Source of the DNA: Haliscomenobacter sp040403615
GTDB taxonomy: Bacteria; Bacteroidota; Bacteroidia; Chitinophagales; Saprospiraceae
Reading direction: 5' to 3'
Assembly (NCBI RefSeq): GCF_040403615.1
Contig: NZ_JBBAKG010000026.1
Span: forward strand, 10,681 to 74,680
DNA: 64,000 bases
Numbering within the stretch: position 1 is the first letter of the stretch; every line of letters starts with the position of its first letter. Made by a program: the position numbers and the translations under genes. The notes under the pieces are model-generated. The model was not told the origin of the DNA. It did no database searches and saw nothing but the letters and a program-made list of their open reading frames with translations. This document shows positions 52,070 through 61,059 of this stretch, piece by piece.

Positions 52070-52531
52070 TTGCAAAAACCTTTTCCCGGCAAAGATGCCG
52101 CACTACTCAAACTCCAACGCTACTGTGCTTACCAGGAACGTTGCCACCAGGAAGTGCGCAGTAAACTAATAGAAATCTCCGTTTATGGGGATCTACTGGA
52201 AGAAATCATGGCTGAGCTGATTTCAGAAAATTACCTCAACGAGGAACGTTTTGCCCGTTCGTATGCCCGTGGAAAATTCAGAACCAGATCCTGGGGCCGC
52301 ATCCGCATTCAGCAAGAACTCAAAATGCGCAAAGTATCCGACTATTGTATCCGCAAAAGCATGGAAGAAATCGACGAAGAAACCTATCTCGAAACACTCA
52401 AAAAAATCATTGCTAAAAAACTGGCAGAATTGCACGAAGCAGATAATTTTACCGCCCGACAAAAAGCAGCCCAATATGCAATGCGCAAAGGCTACGAATC
52501 AGACCTCATTTGGGTGATCATCAACTCATGA
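52070..52531 (+). CDS. recX: RecX-family regulator, TTG start
   Basis: RecX modulates RecA filaments. Three tandem three-helix RecX repeats are visible (RYCAYQERCHQEVRSKLIEI; LISENYLNEERFARSYARGK; ARQKAAQYAMRKGYESDLIW). 153 residues. No in-frame ATG is available before the conserved region: an in-frame stop lies at 52055, so TTG at 52070 (or ATT at 52067) starts translation. Overlaps the next gene by ATGA. No recA in the window. Confidence 0.93.
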   Translation: MQKPFPGKDAALLKLQRYCAYQERCHQEVRSKLIEISVYGDLLEEIMAELISENYLNEERFARSYARGKFRTRSWGRIRIQQELKMRKVSDYCIRKSMEEIDEETYLETLKKIIAKKLAELHEADNFTARQKAAQYAMRKGYESDLIWVIINS

Positions 52532-53298
52532 AGCAACAAGACTTGTATACTTTTTTGGAGGAACATGTGGCACAATACAACCAATCCGGTTTTATCGATG
52601 CCGATCCCATTTCCATACCACACCAATTTAGCCTCAAACAAGACCGGGAAATCGTGGGTTTCTGGACAGCGATGCTGGCCTGGGGGCAACGCAAAACCAT
52701 CATCAACAATGCCAATGCGCTAGTCAAGTTGATGGATGGCGCCCCTTATGATTTCATCCTGAATCATCAGGAAGAAGACCGCCGCCGCTTTCTGGACTTC
52801 GTACACCGTACCTTTCAAGCCACGGATACCTTGTATTTTTTGGAATTTTTTCAACAATATTATCAAAAAAACGAATCCCTGGAGGATGCTTTTGCGCAGC
52901 ACCTCTCCCCTACTGCACCACACACAGAGGCGGCTTTGCTTGGCTTTCACCGTTTGTTTTTTGATCATCCAGATGCGCCAGATCGTACCCGCAAGCACAT
53001 CGCCACTCCCGAACGAGGCTCCACCTGCAAACGACTGAATATGTTTTTGCGCTGGATGGTGCGCAAAGATGAGCAAGGGGTAGATTTCGGGATTTGGCAC
53101 AAAATCTCCCCCCACCAATTGTTGATTCCCCTGGATGTTCACGTCGATCGGGTAGCGCGCAGGCTCGGATTGCTTACCCGCAAACAAACCGATTGGCAAG
53201 CCGTTTTGGAACTCACCGCAGCCTTGCGCAGCTTTGATCAAGAGGATCCAGTCAAATATGATTTTGCCCTGTTTGGGGTTGGCGTTTTGAATCTTTAA
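52528..53298 (+). CDS. TIGR02757 / DUF2400 family protein
   Basis: 256 residues starting MKQQDLYTF; the ATG overlaps the recX stop by four bases (ATGA), so the pair is translationally coupled. Family landmarks: DADPISIPHQFS, REIVGFWTAMLAWGQRKTII, CKRLNMFLRWMVRKDEQGVDFGIW as two separate parts, and HQLLIPLDVHVDRVARRLGLL. The family has a helix-hairpin-helix-like architecture related to DNA glycosylases, but no function is established. The last residues sit 6 bases before the convergent PLP enzyme's stop. Confidence 0.9.
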   Translation: MKQQDLYTFLEEHVAQYNQSGFIDADPISIPHQFSLKQDREIVGFWTAMLAWGQRKTIINNANALVKLMDGAPYDFILNHQEEDRRRFLDFVHRTFQATDTLYFLEFFQQYYQKNESLEDAFAQHLSPTAPHTEAALLGFHRLFFDHPDAPDRTRKHIATPERGSTCKRLNMFLRWMVRKDEQGVDFGIWHKISPHQLLIPLDVHVDRVARRLGLLTRKQTDWQAVLELTAALRSFDQEDPVKYDFALFGVGVLNL

Positions 53299-53303
53299 AA
53301 AAG

Positions 53304-54458
53304 TTAAGCCCAAACCGCCCGGAAACAATCCAGCAAATTGTCAAAATCATCGGGCATGTTGTACACATTGGGCGCAACCCGGATGGCGTTGCCACGGGTA
53401 GACACCAAAACCCGGCGTTTTTTGAATTCGGCTTGTAAGCGTTCCATCTCGACGTGTGGAGGCAATCGCACCCCGATCAGGTGATGCGCCAACTGGTCTT
53501 TGGATTCGATTTGGCAGCCCATTTCGCGCAAATCTTCCAGGGCGTTGCTGGATATCCGTTGGCAATATTCCTGTACATTGGCCACTCCCCAGTCCAACAA
53601 TTGAGCAATGGCGGCAGACAACATTGGTGCGAGAATAAAATTGCTTTGTTCACCCATCATGTAGCGACCTGCCAGCGGCTTGTATTCGTCCTGGTAATTC
53701 ACCAGACCTTTGAAATCTTCACTGTTGTGGCGATTGATCCAGTTTTCTTCCAAAGGGATGCCCTCATCAAATCGTGGCCCATAATAGGCTACGCCAAGAG
53801 AATATGGCCCCAACAGCCATTTATAACCACCACAAACGAGGGCATCCAGACGCAATTCACTCACATCAAGTGGCAAAGCACCTACTGATTGTGTACCATC
53901 AATGACCAGCAATGCACCAAATTCATCGGCCCGTTCGCGAATGCGCTTGAGATTGTACAAAGTACCATCTGCCCAATGTACGTTGCCCAAAGCGATCAGG
54001 ACTGTATTGGCATCAATGGCATTGAGAATGGCTTCGTTCCAGGCAGCACTCCGGTTGGCACTATTGGGCGCTTTGACTACCCGAAGTTCTGCCCCGCTAT
54101 CGGCTACTACCCGCTGCCAGGCGTAGTAATTGCTGGGAAATTGTTCTTCGGCTACCAGGATGTGTTGGCCGGGTTTTATCTTGATGTTTCGGGCTACAGT
54201 AGCCAAGCCATAAGAAGCAGAAGGGATGACTGCAATGCGGTCTTTTTCAGGTGCATTGATCAGTTTGGCAAAAAGGGTTTTCAGTTCTTCAACTGTAGTA
54301 AAGAAATCTTCGGGTTGAATCAACCAGGGTTGATTTTTACGGCTTACCATTTCTCGTCCAATCATATCCACCTGCTTTAGCTGTGGCGACATGTAGGCGC
54401 AATTGAGGTAAGTAATCTCGTCAGGGATTTTAAATAAGGACTTTTGGCAACTCAACAT
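53304..54458 (-). CDS. Class V aminotransferase-like PLP enzyme
   Basis: Fold type I PLP enzyme of the cysteine-desulfurase/isopenicillin-epimerase group. The PLP Lys is in GGYKWLLGPYS, the Asp in LVIDGTQSVGALPLD, and the substrate-site strand is VLIALGNVHWADGTLYNL. It has no SufS/IscS persulfide Cys loop, so I do not call it a desulfurase; reaction unknown. 384 residues. Convergent with the DUF2400 gene. Confidence 0.87.
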   Translation of the reverse strand: MLSCQKSLFKIPDEITYLNCAYMSPQLKQVDMIGREMVSRKNQPWLIQPEDFFTTVEELKTLFAKLINAPEKDRIAVIPSASYGLATVARNIKIKPGQHILVAEEQFPSNYYAWQRVVADSGAELRVVKAPNSANRSAAWNEAILNAIDANTVLIALGNVHWADGTLYNLKRIRERADEFGALLVIDGTQSVGALPLDVSELRLDALVCGGYKWLLGPYSLGVAYYGPRFDEGIPLEENWINRHNSEDFKGLVNYQDEYKPLAGRYMMGEQSNFILAPMLSAAIAQLLDWGVANVQEYCQRISSNALEDLREMGCQIESKDQLAHHLIGVRLPPHVEMERLQAEFKKRRVLVSTRGNAIRVAPNVYNMPDDFDNLLDCFRAVWA

Positions 54459-54513
54459 GGCTTGAAAATTTTGGCAAATTAAAAAAATCCTACATGGTTT
54501 AAAGAAATATTAC

Positions 54514-54521
54514 TACTTTTG
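54514..54521 (+). promoter_or_regulatory. Possible promoter -7 box for barrel/lipoprotein pair
   Basis: TACTTTTG matches TAnnTTTG but would leave a leader of about 115 bases before the ATG at 54644. Confidence 0.4.
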
Positions 54522-54643
54522 AAGAGTTATTAATTTTTAGAGGAAAAAAGTCTACCTACCACTTCCACAACTCAATTTCTAGAGTAAATAGATCCTGTCA
54601 TTTTACATGAATCAGGTGATTTTCCCATTTAATACATTTTCCC

Positions 54644-55399
54644 ATGAACAACCGATTACAAATCCGGAAGCCCTTGCTCTTCCAATTTTTTTTTCCAAAA
54701 ATTTACTTGATACTGGTATTTCTCGGTCTTTCCATGCAGGTCATTGCACAAGATCAAGCCCCGAAAAAAGCCTTGATCCGCTTTAGAGAATGGCAATACG
54801 CTTTGGGAGTAACCCTGGGTACCAAAGGAGCAGGTGCAGATATGGCTTTTCGCATTCGCCCCCACTGGCATATCCGTGGTGGTATCAACTATCTACAAAC
54901 CAGCATTGGACAACAACCTTTCGATTTGGGCAGCTTTGGACTCAATGACAATTCCTGGCTTTTTTCTGGAAAAATCCGTCAACATTCCGCAGAATTTCTC
55001 GTGGATTATGCCATGATCCACGAACAAGTCAGGCTAGTTGGCGGGGTGGCTATCCATCCAGTAAACCGCATCAATGGTACTTTTGTGCTGCGCGATTCCG
55101 TACAGTTCAACGAAGTCAAAATTGCCCCAAACGAGATGGGACAGATTGCGGGAAGTATCAATTACAGCCATTTTTTTTCGCCATACCTGGGGATTGGACT
55201 AGGCCGAATGGTACCCTGGAAACGCTTGAGTGTATGCCTGGATGCAGGTGCTTACTTTCGAGGGTCACCCCAAGTCAGCCTCAAAGCAAGTGGATTGTTG
55301 CAAACCAATGAGCGCAATCAGGCAACCCTGCAAAACAACCTTCAAAACAAGCGCATCTGGCCAGCTTTGAATTTGCGGGTTGGTTTGCGCTTTTTGTAA
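54644..55399 (+). CDS. Probable outer-membrane beta-barrel protein
   Basis: 251 residues. Signal peptide to about residue 38 (FPKIYLILVFLGLSMQVIAQ), then alternating-hydrophobicity strands (YALGVTLGTKGAGADMAF, WHIRGGINYLQTSIG, VRLVGGVAIHP, YLGIGLGRMVPWKR) and a terminal aromatic strand ending LNLRVGLRFL, the standard barrel-insertion ending. I do not recognise a narrower family. The next gene, 18 bases on, encodes a lipoprotein, so they are likely co-transcribed and may form an outer-membrane pair. Confidence 0.75.
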   Translation: MNNRLQIRKPLLFQFFFPKIYLILVFLGLSMQVIAQDQAPKKALIRFREWQYALGVTLGTKGAGADMAFRIRPHWHIRGGINYLQTSIGQQPFDLGSFGLNDNSWLFSGKIRQHSAEFLVDYAMIHEQVRLVGGVAIHPVNRINGTFVLRDSVQFNEVKIAPNEMGQIAGSINYSHFFSPYLGIGLGRMVPWKRLSVCLDAGAYFRGSPQVSLKASGLLQTNERNQATLQNNLQNKRIWPALNLRVGLRFL

Positions 55400-55417
55400 T
55401 ACAATCCTATTCTTCCT

Positions 55418-57388
55418 ATGAAACATACAGCATTTTTTCTACTCTTCTCTTTACTGCTGCTCGGCAGCGCCTGTGAAAAAGCATTGGATCAATTGCAAGA
55501 TGAGGCATTGGATGGCTTGCAATTTGAGGTAAACACTGGCGTATTGCACCAACCTTTGACTTTGCAAGTGCTTGATGAAAGTACTGGTAAGCCCGCGGAA
55601 GGGGTAAACCTGGAATTATTGAGCAGCGATTTTTCAAAGGTCTACACCAACAGTGGCAGCAAAACCTTAAAAATCAAAGGTGGATTGCTTACTCTGGGCA
55701 CACTCAAACGGGAAGCCCCTACCCAAAGTAATCCACGTAAAGTCCGTTTTCGCTTTAAGGCCAGCGGCTATTTTGCGATTGAAGAAGAATATTTGTTGAG
55801 TGATACCCTAAATGAATTGGCAACGGTGTGGCTACGACCCATGCGAGCATCTGCGCACATAGGAGCGGCGGAAAGTTTGCTTGCCTCAACCCGCAATGAA
55901 GGCTTGGATTTGTTTACCCAAAACCAAACGGGCAGCTTGCGCATTGACCCCAATGTCAATTTCCGCAAAGACCATCAAAAGCTGAATGGACCAGTGGAAG
56001 TCAAACTAATGGTGATGCCAGGCACTACTTCCAATAAAAACCACCTGGAATCGGCCTTAATCCGGGCAGCTTTTCGCAAATCCGATGGCAATTTGGGAAA
56101 ACTGAACCTCAATCCAGTCAGTCTTTTAGATTTTACTGCCAAAGCAAGCGGTCAATTTGCCGATCAATTGAGTTTTCCGGCGATATTGAGTCTGCCCATC
56201 GAACCCAGTTTGTACAATCCGCTGACAAAAAGCCGTATAAAAAATGGTGATTTGATTCCGGCATTTTGGCAAATGCCGGGCGAAGAAATCTGGCAAGCCA
56301 AAGGATTCGCTACCGTAAGCAACAGCAATGGCAAACTGGAAGCCATTATGCCCGTTGCTGCTACTGGGCGTTGGGTATTGGGTTTCATGGAATTGTGGCC
56401 AGAAGAAAAAATACCCGAGCTATGCCAGGTTTTTATCAGAGTGGAAGCCAATATACCTGATACCATCAAGGGTGTTTACTTTCGCGGCGAAACGCCAATT
56501 CGGTACCAGTATACTCGAAAAGCCAGCTTAAACTTCATGCAGGTATACCCCAGTTGTCGTTTAGGACAAGGATTCGATATGGATGCTTTGGTGCGTAATG
56601 CTAATAATTTAACCCGCAATTATTACCTTGAACAAGACAGCACCGTTTTTGCCAATGTCAGTTTCACCCCCAAAGTCAGTGTTTTTGTCATTCAGCCATT
56701 GCCCATTTGCAATGAATATGCTTTCTCAGAAAAGGCCAATATTCCCATTGCCATCAATGCCGATGAAGCCACCGAAGGCTGGCTGTACTACCAAATCGGC
56801 AGCAGCAGCGGCTACCGGTTTATGCGGCTGATCAAAGGCATCAACAATTTACAGGTTGCTTATCCGCGCAATCCCTTGTTTACACCGGGTGGTTTTTATG
56901 GCAATCAGGCCCAGTTTACATTTTTTTATGAAGAAGGCTGTCAATTGCGCAGCAGCACCCGCAGTTTTCCTGCGTGTGAGGTACTGACACAAGGTGCCCT
57001 GCTGAGGGTACGCCCAAGCAGCAGTATGGCATTGTCTACCAGCAGCTTGAGTATCGATGCTGCTTGTGGAGGGAATTTCCAACCTGCCATTCGGCCTACC
57101 TTACCCGTTTTTTACCGCAACAATTGTTCATCTGGCGTTGAAATGCCCTACAAAAAATTGACCGAACTCAATGCTGGAACCGACCTAAGCAACCTGCCCT
57201 TGCGCCTCGGCGAACGATATGATTTCAAAATTCAATACGGAGATGATTTGCAAGAATTTCAGGGGGTTCGCCTGAGTGCCGATTCTATTGCGCAAGGAAA
57301 ATTCTATTCCCTGAGCAAAAATGGCCGGATACGCGTGCATTTGGGACAAGTCAATTTACCGGAAGGGATTTGCAAATTGGTGAAGTAG
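55418..57388 (+). CDS. Large surface or periplasmic lipoprotein of unknown function
   Basis: 656 residues with lipobox LLGSAC at about 15-20. An N-terminal carboxypeptidase-like beta-sandwich spans about 40-140 (LTLQVLDESTGKPAEGVNLE, GYFAIEEEYLLSDTL). A Cys-containing middle follows (MDALVRNANNLTRNYY), and a C-terminal half with several Cys (PICNEYAF, EEGCQLRSSTRSFPACEVL, CGGNFQPA, RNNCSSG). I do not recognise the family. Likely anchored at the outer membrane and partnered by the preceding barrel. Confidence 0.78.
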   Translation: MKHTAFFLLFSLLLLGSACEKALDQLQDEALDGLQFEVNTGVLHQPLTLQVLDESTGKPAEGVNLELLSSDFSKVYTNSGSKTLKIKGGLLTLGTLKREAPTQSNPRKVRFRFKASGYFAIEEEYLLSDTLNELATVWLRPMRASAHIGAAESLLASTRNEGLDLFTQNQTGSLRIDPNVNFRKDHQKLNGPVEVKLMVMPGTTSNKNHLESALIRAAFRKSDGNLGKLNLNPVSLLDFTAKASGQFADQLSFPAILSLPIEPSLYNPLTKSRIKNGDLIPAFWQMPGEEIWQAKGFATVSNSNGKLEAIMPVAATGRWVLGFMELWPEEKIPELCQVFIRVEANIPDTIKGVYFRGETPIRYQYTRKASLNFMQVYPSCRLGQGFDMDALVRNANNLTRNYYLEQDSTVFANVSFTPKVSVFVIQPLPICNEYAFSEKANIPIAINADEATEGWLYYQIGSSSGYRFMRLIKGINNLQVAYPRNPLFTPGGFYGNQAQFTFFYEEGCQLRSSTRSFPACEVLTQGALLRVRPSSSMALSTSSLSIDAACGGNFQPAIRPTLPVFYRNNCSSGVEMPYKKLTELNAGTDLSNLPLRLGERYDFKIQYGDDLQEFQGVRLSADSIAQGKFYSLSKNGRIRVHLGQVNLPEGICKLVK

Positions 57389-57429
57389 GCAATAAATAAA
57401 GCGAGTTCGGGCTTTACCCAAAAAATCCT

Positions 57430-57437
57430 TAACTTTG
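57430..57437 (+). promoter_or_regulatory. Promoter -7 box for radical SAM gene
   Basis: TAACTTTG, an exact TAnnTTTG match 19 bases before the ATG, giving a very short leader. Confidence 0.55.
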
Positions 57438-57456
57438 CCTTCTTAAACCAAGCGAT

Positions 57457-58755
57457 ATGACTCTCAAGCACTCACCATATGTGCTCTATGCCGATACTGA
57501 AGGAAATGTTTTTGAAGACAAAAGTTTATATGCAGTAGGCCGTTCGGGCTGGTATTGCGACCCCATTCCCCTTGAAGACTGGATAGAACTGCCCGATGGC
57601 GGGTCTTTGTACAATCTTCCTGGGCGTATTCCGCTTGGTACAGATGTCAATACTGGAGAAATGCGCTTGTGCGACAAAGGCTTGGCCGTTGCAGCCTTTG
57701 TACCCCCTGCGCATACTGGCTTGTATCTGGCCGCTTATGAGAATCAACCAGAAGCACCCATTCTGTCTTTGTTTTGTTATACTGCGGTAGGTTGGCACCG
57801 GGGCAAGTTTTATGTGCCCGCCATTCGGGTTGAGGAAGACATCCGGCAGGAGTGTGCTGGTTTTGACCACAACATTGTACAGCAAGGCGTAAAAGAATTG
57901 CGGAAGGCCTATCCACACAACCGCCTGGTGGAACATTTGGCCGAAAATTGTGCATTGACGTATACCTGTCCTGCTGCCCGCAACTACTTCATGGGGCGCT
58001 GGGAATGTCCGGTTCCGGTATCACCTGCTTGCAACGCCAACTGTATTGGCTGTATCTCTGAGCAACCCGAAGATGAAACAGTTGTTTCCAATCAGGATCG
58101 CCTGCAATTCAAGCCCAGTGCGGCAGAAATCATCGAATTTACCGTACCCCACCTCGAATCAGCACCTTATCCTCTGATCAGTTTTGGTCAGGGCTGTGAA
58201 GGAGAACCGCTGTTGATGTGGGAAACCATTCGGGAGGCCATCATCGAAATCCGGAAATTCACCGACAAAGGTTCGATCAACATCAATACCAATGGCAGTC
58301 GCCCCGATGCGGTAGAAGCCCTTTGCAAAGTAGGACTCAACAGCATTCGGGTGAGCACCAACTCGCTTCAACGGCACATTTATACGCCTTACTACCGCCC
58401 CAACAATTACGATTTTGACGCGCTGGCCGAGTCCGTCAAAATCGTGAACCGTTATGGTGGCTGGACCAGCATCAACTACTTTGTGTTTCCCGGCCAAACC
58501 GACTCGGTGGAAGAATACGAAGCGCTGCGGGCCTTCATCAAAGACACTGGCCTAAAGATGATCCAATGGCGCAACTTCAACATCGATCCCGATTGGTACC
58601 TGGGGCGCATCAACTTGCCCGATTCAGGAGATATTCTGGGCGTCAAGCAGCTGATGGAATTGATCAAGGAAGAATTTCCTGACCTCAAGTACGGATATTA
58701 CAATCCGCCGATGGAACGGATAAAGGGGAATTTTGCGGTGGATTTTGCGCACTGA
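57457..58755 (+). CDS. Radical SAM protein, function unknown
   Basis: 432 residues. N-terminal 180 residues form a separate beta-rich unit (VLYADTEGNVFEDKSLYAVG). The radical SAM core has the CX3CX2C cluster motif CNANCIGC near 189-196, then SFGQGCEGEPLL (GGE-like SAM-binding), INTNGSRPDAVEAL and a C-terminal TIM-barrel part (INYFVFPGQTDSVEEYEALR). This is not a recognised biosynthetic subfamily to me. The adjacent ferredoxin gene could donate electrons, but it has its own promoter. Related unknown proteins occur in several phyla. Confidence 0.85.
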   Translation: MTLKHSPYVLYADTEGNVFEDKSLYAVGRSGWYCDPIPLEDWIELPDGGSLYNLPGRIPLGTDVNTGEMRLCDKGLAVAAFVPPAHTGLYLAAYENQPEAPILSLFCYTAVGWHRGKFYVPAIRVEEDIRQECAGFDHNIVQQGVKELRKAYPHNRLVEHLAENCALTYTCPAARNYFMGRWECPVPVSPACNANCIGCISEQPEDETVVSNQDRLQFKPSAAEIIEFTVPHLESAPYPLISFGQGCEGEPLLMWETIREAIIEIRKFTDKGSININTNGSRPDAVEALCKVGLNSIRVSTNSLQRHIYTPYYRPNNYDFDALAESVKIVNRYGGWTSINYFVFPGQTDSVEEYEALRAFIKDTGLKMIQWRNFNIDPDWYLGRINLPDSGDILGVKQLMELIKEEFPDLKYGYYNPPMERIKGNFAVDFAH

Positions 58756-58814
58756 TTTTAAAAGGAGCTAATTAGACCAATTCTAAAAAGCAGCCAAACT
58801 CTTCCTTGCTTTAG

Positions 58815-58845
58815 TTGTTTACCAAGCAACAAAGCGCTACTTTTG
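58815..58845 (+). promoter_or_regulatory. Complete promoter for ferredoxin-iscX-kdsC
   Basis: TTG at 58815 and TACTTTTG at 58838-58845, spaced 20 bases, the best -33/-7 pair in the window. Its position requires the ferredoxin start at 58873 and not 58843. Confidence 0.65.
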
Positions 58846-58872
58846 CCCACGTTTTCACCAAACTACTGTTTA

Positions 58873-59217
58873 ATGGCTACTGTCAAGTTTACTTTTGAAG
58901 ATAAAAACATTGCCCAACCCATTGTGGTAGAAGGAGTGGCCGAAGGAACCTCGATTCTGGAAGTAACCGAAGACCACGACATCCACCTGAATCACAACTG
59001 CGGCGGCGTTTGTGCCTGCAGCACTTGCCACGTGTATGTTCTCAGGGGCGAAGACGATTTAGAAGAAATTTCAGACAAGGAAGAAGACTTCATCGATCGT
59101 GCACACAATCCACGCCTCAATTCCCGCCTGGGTTGCCAATGTGTCATTTTGGATGATGGTGCAGTTATCGAAATTGAAATTCCCGACCAGAGTCGCATCA
59201 TCGGTCACGAACACTAA
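58873..59217 (+). CDS. Adrenodoxin/ISC-type 2Fe-2S ferredoxin
   Basis: 114 residues. Cluster ligands by the CX5CX2CX35C rule: Cys43, Cys49, Cys52 and Cys88, in HNCGGVCACSTCH and RLGCQC. Cys47 and Cys90 are extra. This is the vertebrate adrenodoxin/bacterial Fdx type that supplies electrons for ISC cluster assembly. The start MATVKFTFED is fixed by the promoter. iscX follows after 32 bases. Confidence 0.95.
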   Translation: MATVKFTFEDKNIAQPIVVEGVAEGTSILEVTEDHDIHLNHNCGGVCACSTCHVYVLRGEDDLEEISDKEEDFIDRAHNPRLNSRLGCQCVILDDGAVIEIEIPDQSRIIGHEH

Positions 59218-59249
59218 CCCAATTCCACGCATTTAAAATCATTAGCACA

Positions 59250-59498
59250 ATGGCTTTCGATCATATTGACAATCTCCCCATCACCTGGACTGACCACGAG
59301 GACGTAGCAATGAGACTCTTTGAACGTTTTGGGGGTGAATTTACGGAAGGCAGAATCTACCGCATCCGCTTTACGGAATTGATTGATTGGGTTCTCGAAT
59401 TGCCCGGATTTGTTGGCACCCGCGAAGAGTGCAGCGAAAACAACCTCGAGCAAATCCAAGCCAAATGGGTATACGAATGGCGGGACAATCAAAAGTAA
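59250..59498 (+). CDS. iscX: Iron-sulfur assembly protein IscX
   Basis: 82 residues, ISC-linked protein thought to bind iron and the IscS desulfurase. Family marks: TWTDHEDVAMRLFERF near 12-27, IRFTELIDWVLELPGF and the final ENNLEQIQAKWVYEW. Normally adjacent to hscA/fdx; here the ferredoxin is adjacent and an HscA-like gene lies 4 kb downstream. Confidence 0.93.
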   Translation: MAFDHIDNLPITWTDHEDVAMRLFERFGGEFTEGRIYRIRFTELIDWVLELPGFVGTREECSENNLEQIQAKWVYEWRDNQK

Positions 59499-59519
59499 AC
59501 ACGCTCTAAACCCACATGC

Positions 59520-60023
59520 ATGAACCACTTGGAAATTTTTAGTACTATCCACACCTTTATTTTTGATGTGGATGGGGTAATGACCAACAACGAAGTCATT
59601 ATCACCGAGAAAGGTGAGCTGCTGCGCAAAATGAACGTGCGCGATGGATTGGCCATCAAAATGGCAATTAATAAAGGCTTCAAAATCGCCGTTATTACTG
59701 GTGGTCGTTCTGAAGGGGTAATCAAGCGGCTGGAAGCCTTGGGTATTCAAGACATCTATTCTGGCAAAAGCGACAAATTGGAAGCCTTCGATGAATTCAT
59801 CAACCAATATGATCTTGATCCATTGGGAATCTTGTACATGGGTGATGATCTGCCCGATTACCCGGTAATGCGCCGGGTTGGCCTTGCTACTTGCCCAAGA
59901 AATGCCGCACCAGAGTTGTTTCCCATTGCCAATTACGTATCGCCGTACAAAGGCGGCGAAGGTTGCGTACGCGATGTCATCGAAAAAGTGATGCGCCTGC
60001 AAGGCAACTGGGGCGAAGAATAA
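59520..60023 (+). CDS. kdsC: KdsC-type HAD phosphatase
   Basis: Removes phosphate from KDO-8-phosphate for lipopolysaccharide core synthesis. HAD motif I FIFDVDGVMT with Asp16 and Asp18, motif II VITGG (Thr60), motif III Lys in SGKSDKLEAF, motif IV MGDDLPDYP (Asp109, Asp110, Asp113). 167 residues, cap-less C0 form as in KdsC tetramers. Last of the ferredoxin-iscX unit, 22 bases after iscX, a likely operon of unrelated functions. Confidence 0.92.
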   Translation: MNHLEIFSTIHTFIFDVDGVMTNNEVIITEKGELLRKMNVRDGLAIKMAINKGFKIAVITGGRSEGVIKRLEALGIQDIYSGKSDKLEAFDEFINQYDLDPLGILYMGDDLPDYPVMRRVGLATCPRNAAPELFPIANYVSPYKGGEGCVRDVIEKVMRLQGNWGEE

Positions 60024-60083
60024 CTTGAGTTACCGCAAAGAAATTATGTTGGATAAACAAACAGTATATTCTGAATATGTACC

Positions 60084-60091
60084 TATATTTG
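60084..60091 (+). promoter_or_regulatory. Promoter -7 box for prenyltransferase-maf-recQ
   Basis: TATATTTG exact match 42 bases before the UbiA-family ATG. Confidence 0.55.
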
Positions 60092-60132
60092 TGAGAATTG
60101 TTGCTGCATTTATTCCCATTTAACAGTATCTC

Positions 60133-61059
60133 ATGTCCCTGCTTCGATTGATTAGGTTTCCCAATTTATTGATTATCGCGCTGGTACAATCCATTCTCTA
60201 CTTTTCCTTGCTCCTTCCTTCTTTTCACCGCTACAACATCGATCCCCGATTAACCATTGTTCAATTTGTCTACCTGGTTGCTGCTACCCTTTCCATTACT
60301 GTAGGTGGTTACATCATCAATGACTTATATGACTATGAAGCCGACCTGCTCAACCGCAAGGACAAAGTAATCATTGACGTCTCAATCACTGCGCAAGTCT
60401 GCATGTGGTTGTACGCCGTTGTTGGTTTTATCGGTTTGATGCTTTCCATTTACGTTGCTTTTCGGATCGAGCAAATATACATGGCCTATCTCTATGTGTT
60501 TTCAGCTGCACTATTGGTTGTGTACACCAGAAAGCTAAAAAAATTGCCCTTGGTCGGCAATTTGTTGGTTGCTTTTTTTTGTGCAGGTGTGGCAGCATTG
60601 ATCTGGTTGGCTGAAATTCCCGGTTGGTGGGTACTTCAAGCCAAAGCCCCTTCCAGTGCTCAAACCTTACAAACGATATTCCTCTGGTATTTCAGTTTTG
60701 CTTTTTTAAGCACTTTTTTTCGTGAAATGGTAAAAGACCTTGAAGATAAAATTGGTGATAAAGCAGCTGGTTGCAAAACCTATCCGATTGTTGCTGGCGA
60801 CAACGCCGCCAAAGTGCTGGCTTCCGTACTAGCCATACTCCTTATTTTGCTTTTATTGACGTTGTTTGTACTGAAAAGTCCAGGATTTGGCACCTGGTTT
60901 TATCTTTGTGCCGCAATAGGAGTTGTATTTCCTCTGGTTTATGCCCTATATTTGTTGCGTCAAGCGCAGGTTGCTGCTGATTATCACCGCATCAGTTTTA
61001 TAGCAAAAATGGTGATGCTAGCGGGCATTCTGTTGTTGTTTTTTGTAAAAATCACTTGA
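60133..61059 (+). CDS. UbiA-family prenyltransferase, DGGGP-synthase-like
   Basis: 308 residues, about nine membrane helices. First aspartate-rich motif NDLYDYEAD at 63-71 and second motif KDLEDKIGDKAAG, which bind Mg-prenyl diphosphate. The second resembles geranylgeranylglycerol-phosphate geranylgeranyltransferases seen in Bacteroidota more than menaquinone MenA. Substrate inferred. Its TGA overlaps the ATG of maf by one base (TGATG), so the two are translationally coupled. Confidence 0.87.
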   Translation: MSLLRLIRFPNLLIIALVQSILYFSLLLPSFHRYNIDPRLTIVQFVYLVAATLSITVGGYIINDLYDYEADLLNRKDKVIIDVSITAQVCMWLYAVVGFIGLMLSIYVAFRIEQIYMAYLYVFSAALLVVYTRKLKKLPLVGNLLVAFFCAGVAALIWLAEIPGWWVLQAKAPSSAQTLQTIFLWYFSFAFLSTFFREMVKDLEDKIGDKAAGCKTYPIVAGDNAAKVLASVLAILLILLLLTLFVLKSPGFGTWFYLCAAIGVVFPLVYALYLLRQAQVAADYHRISFIAKMVMLAGILLLFFVKIT

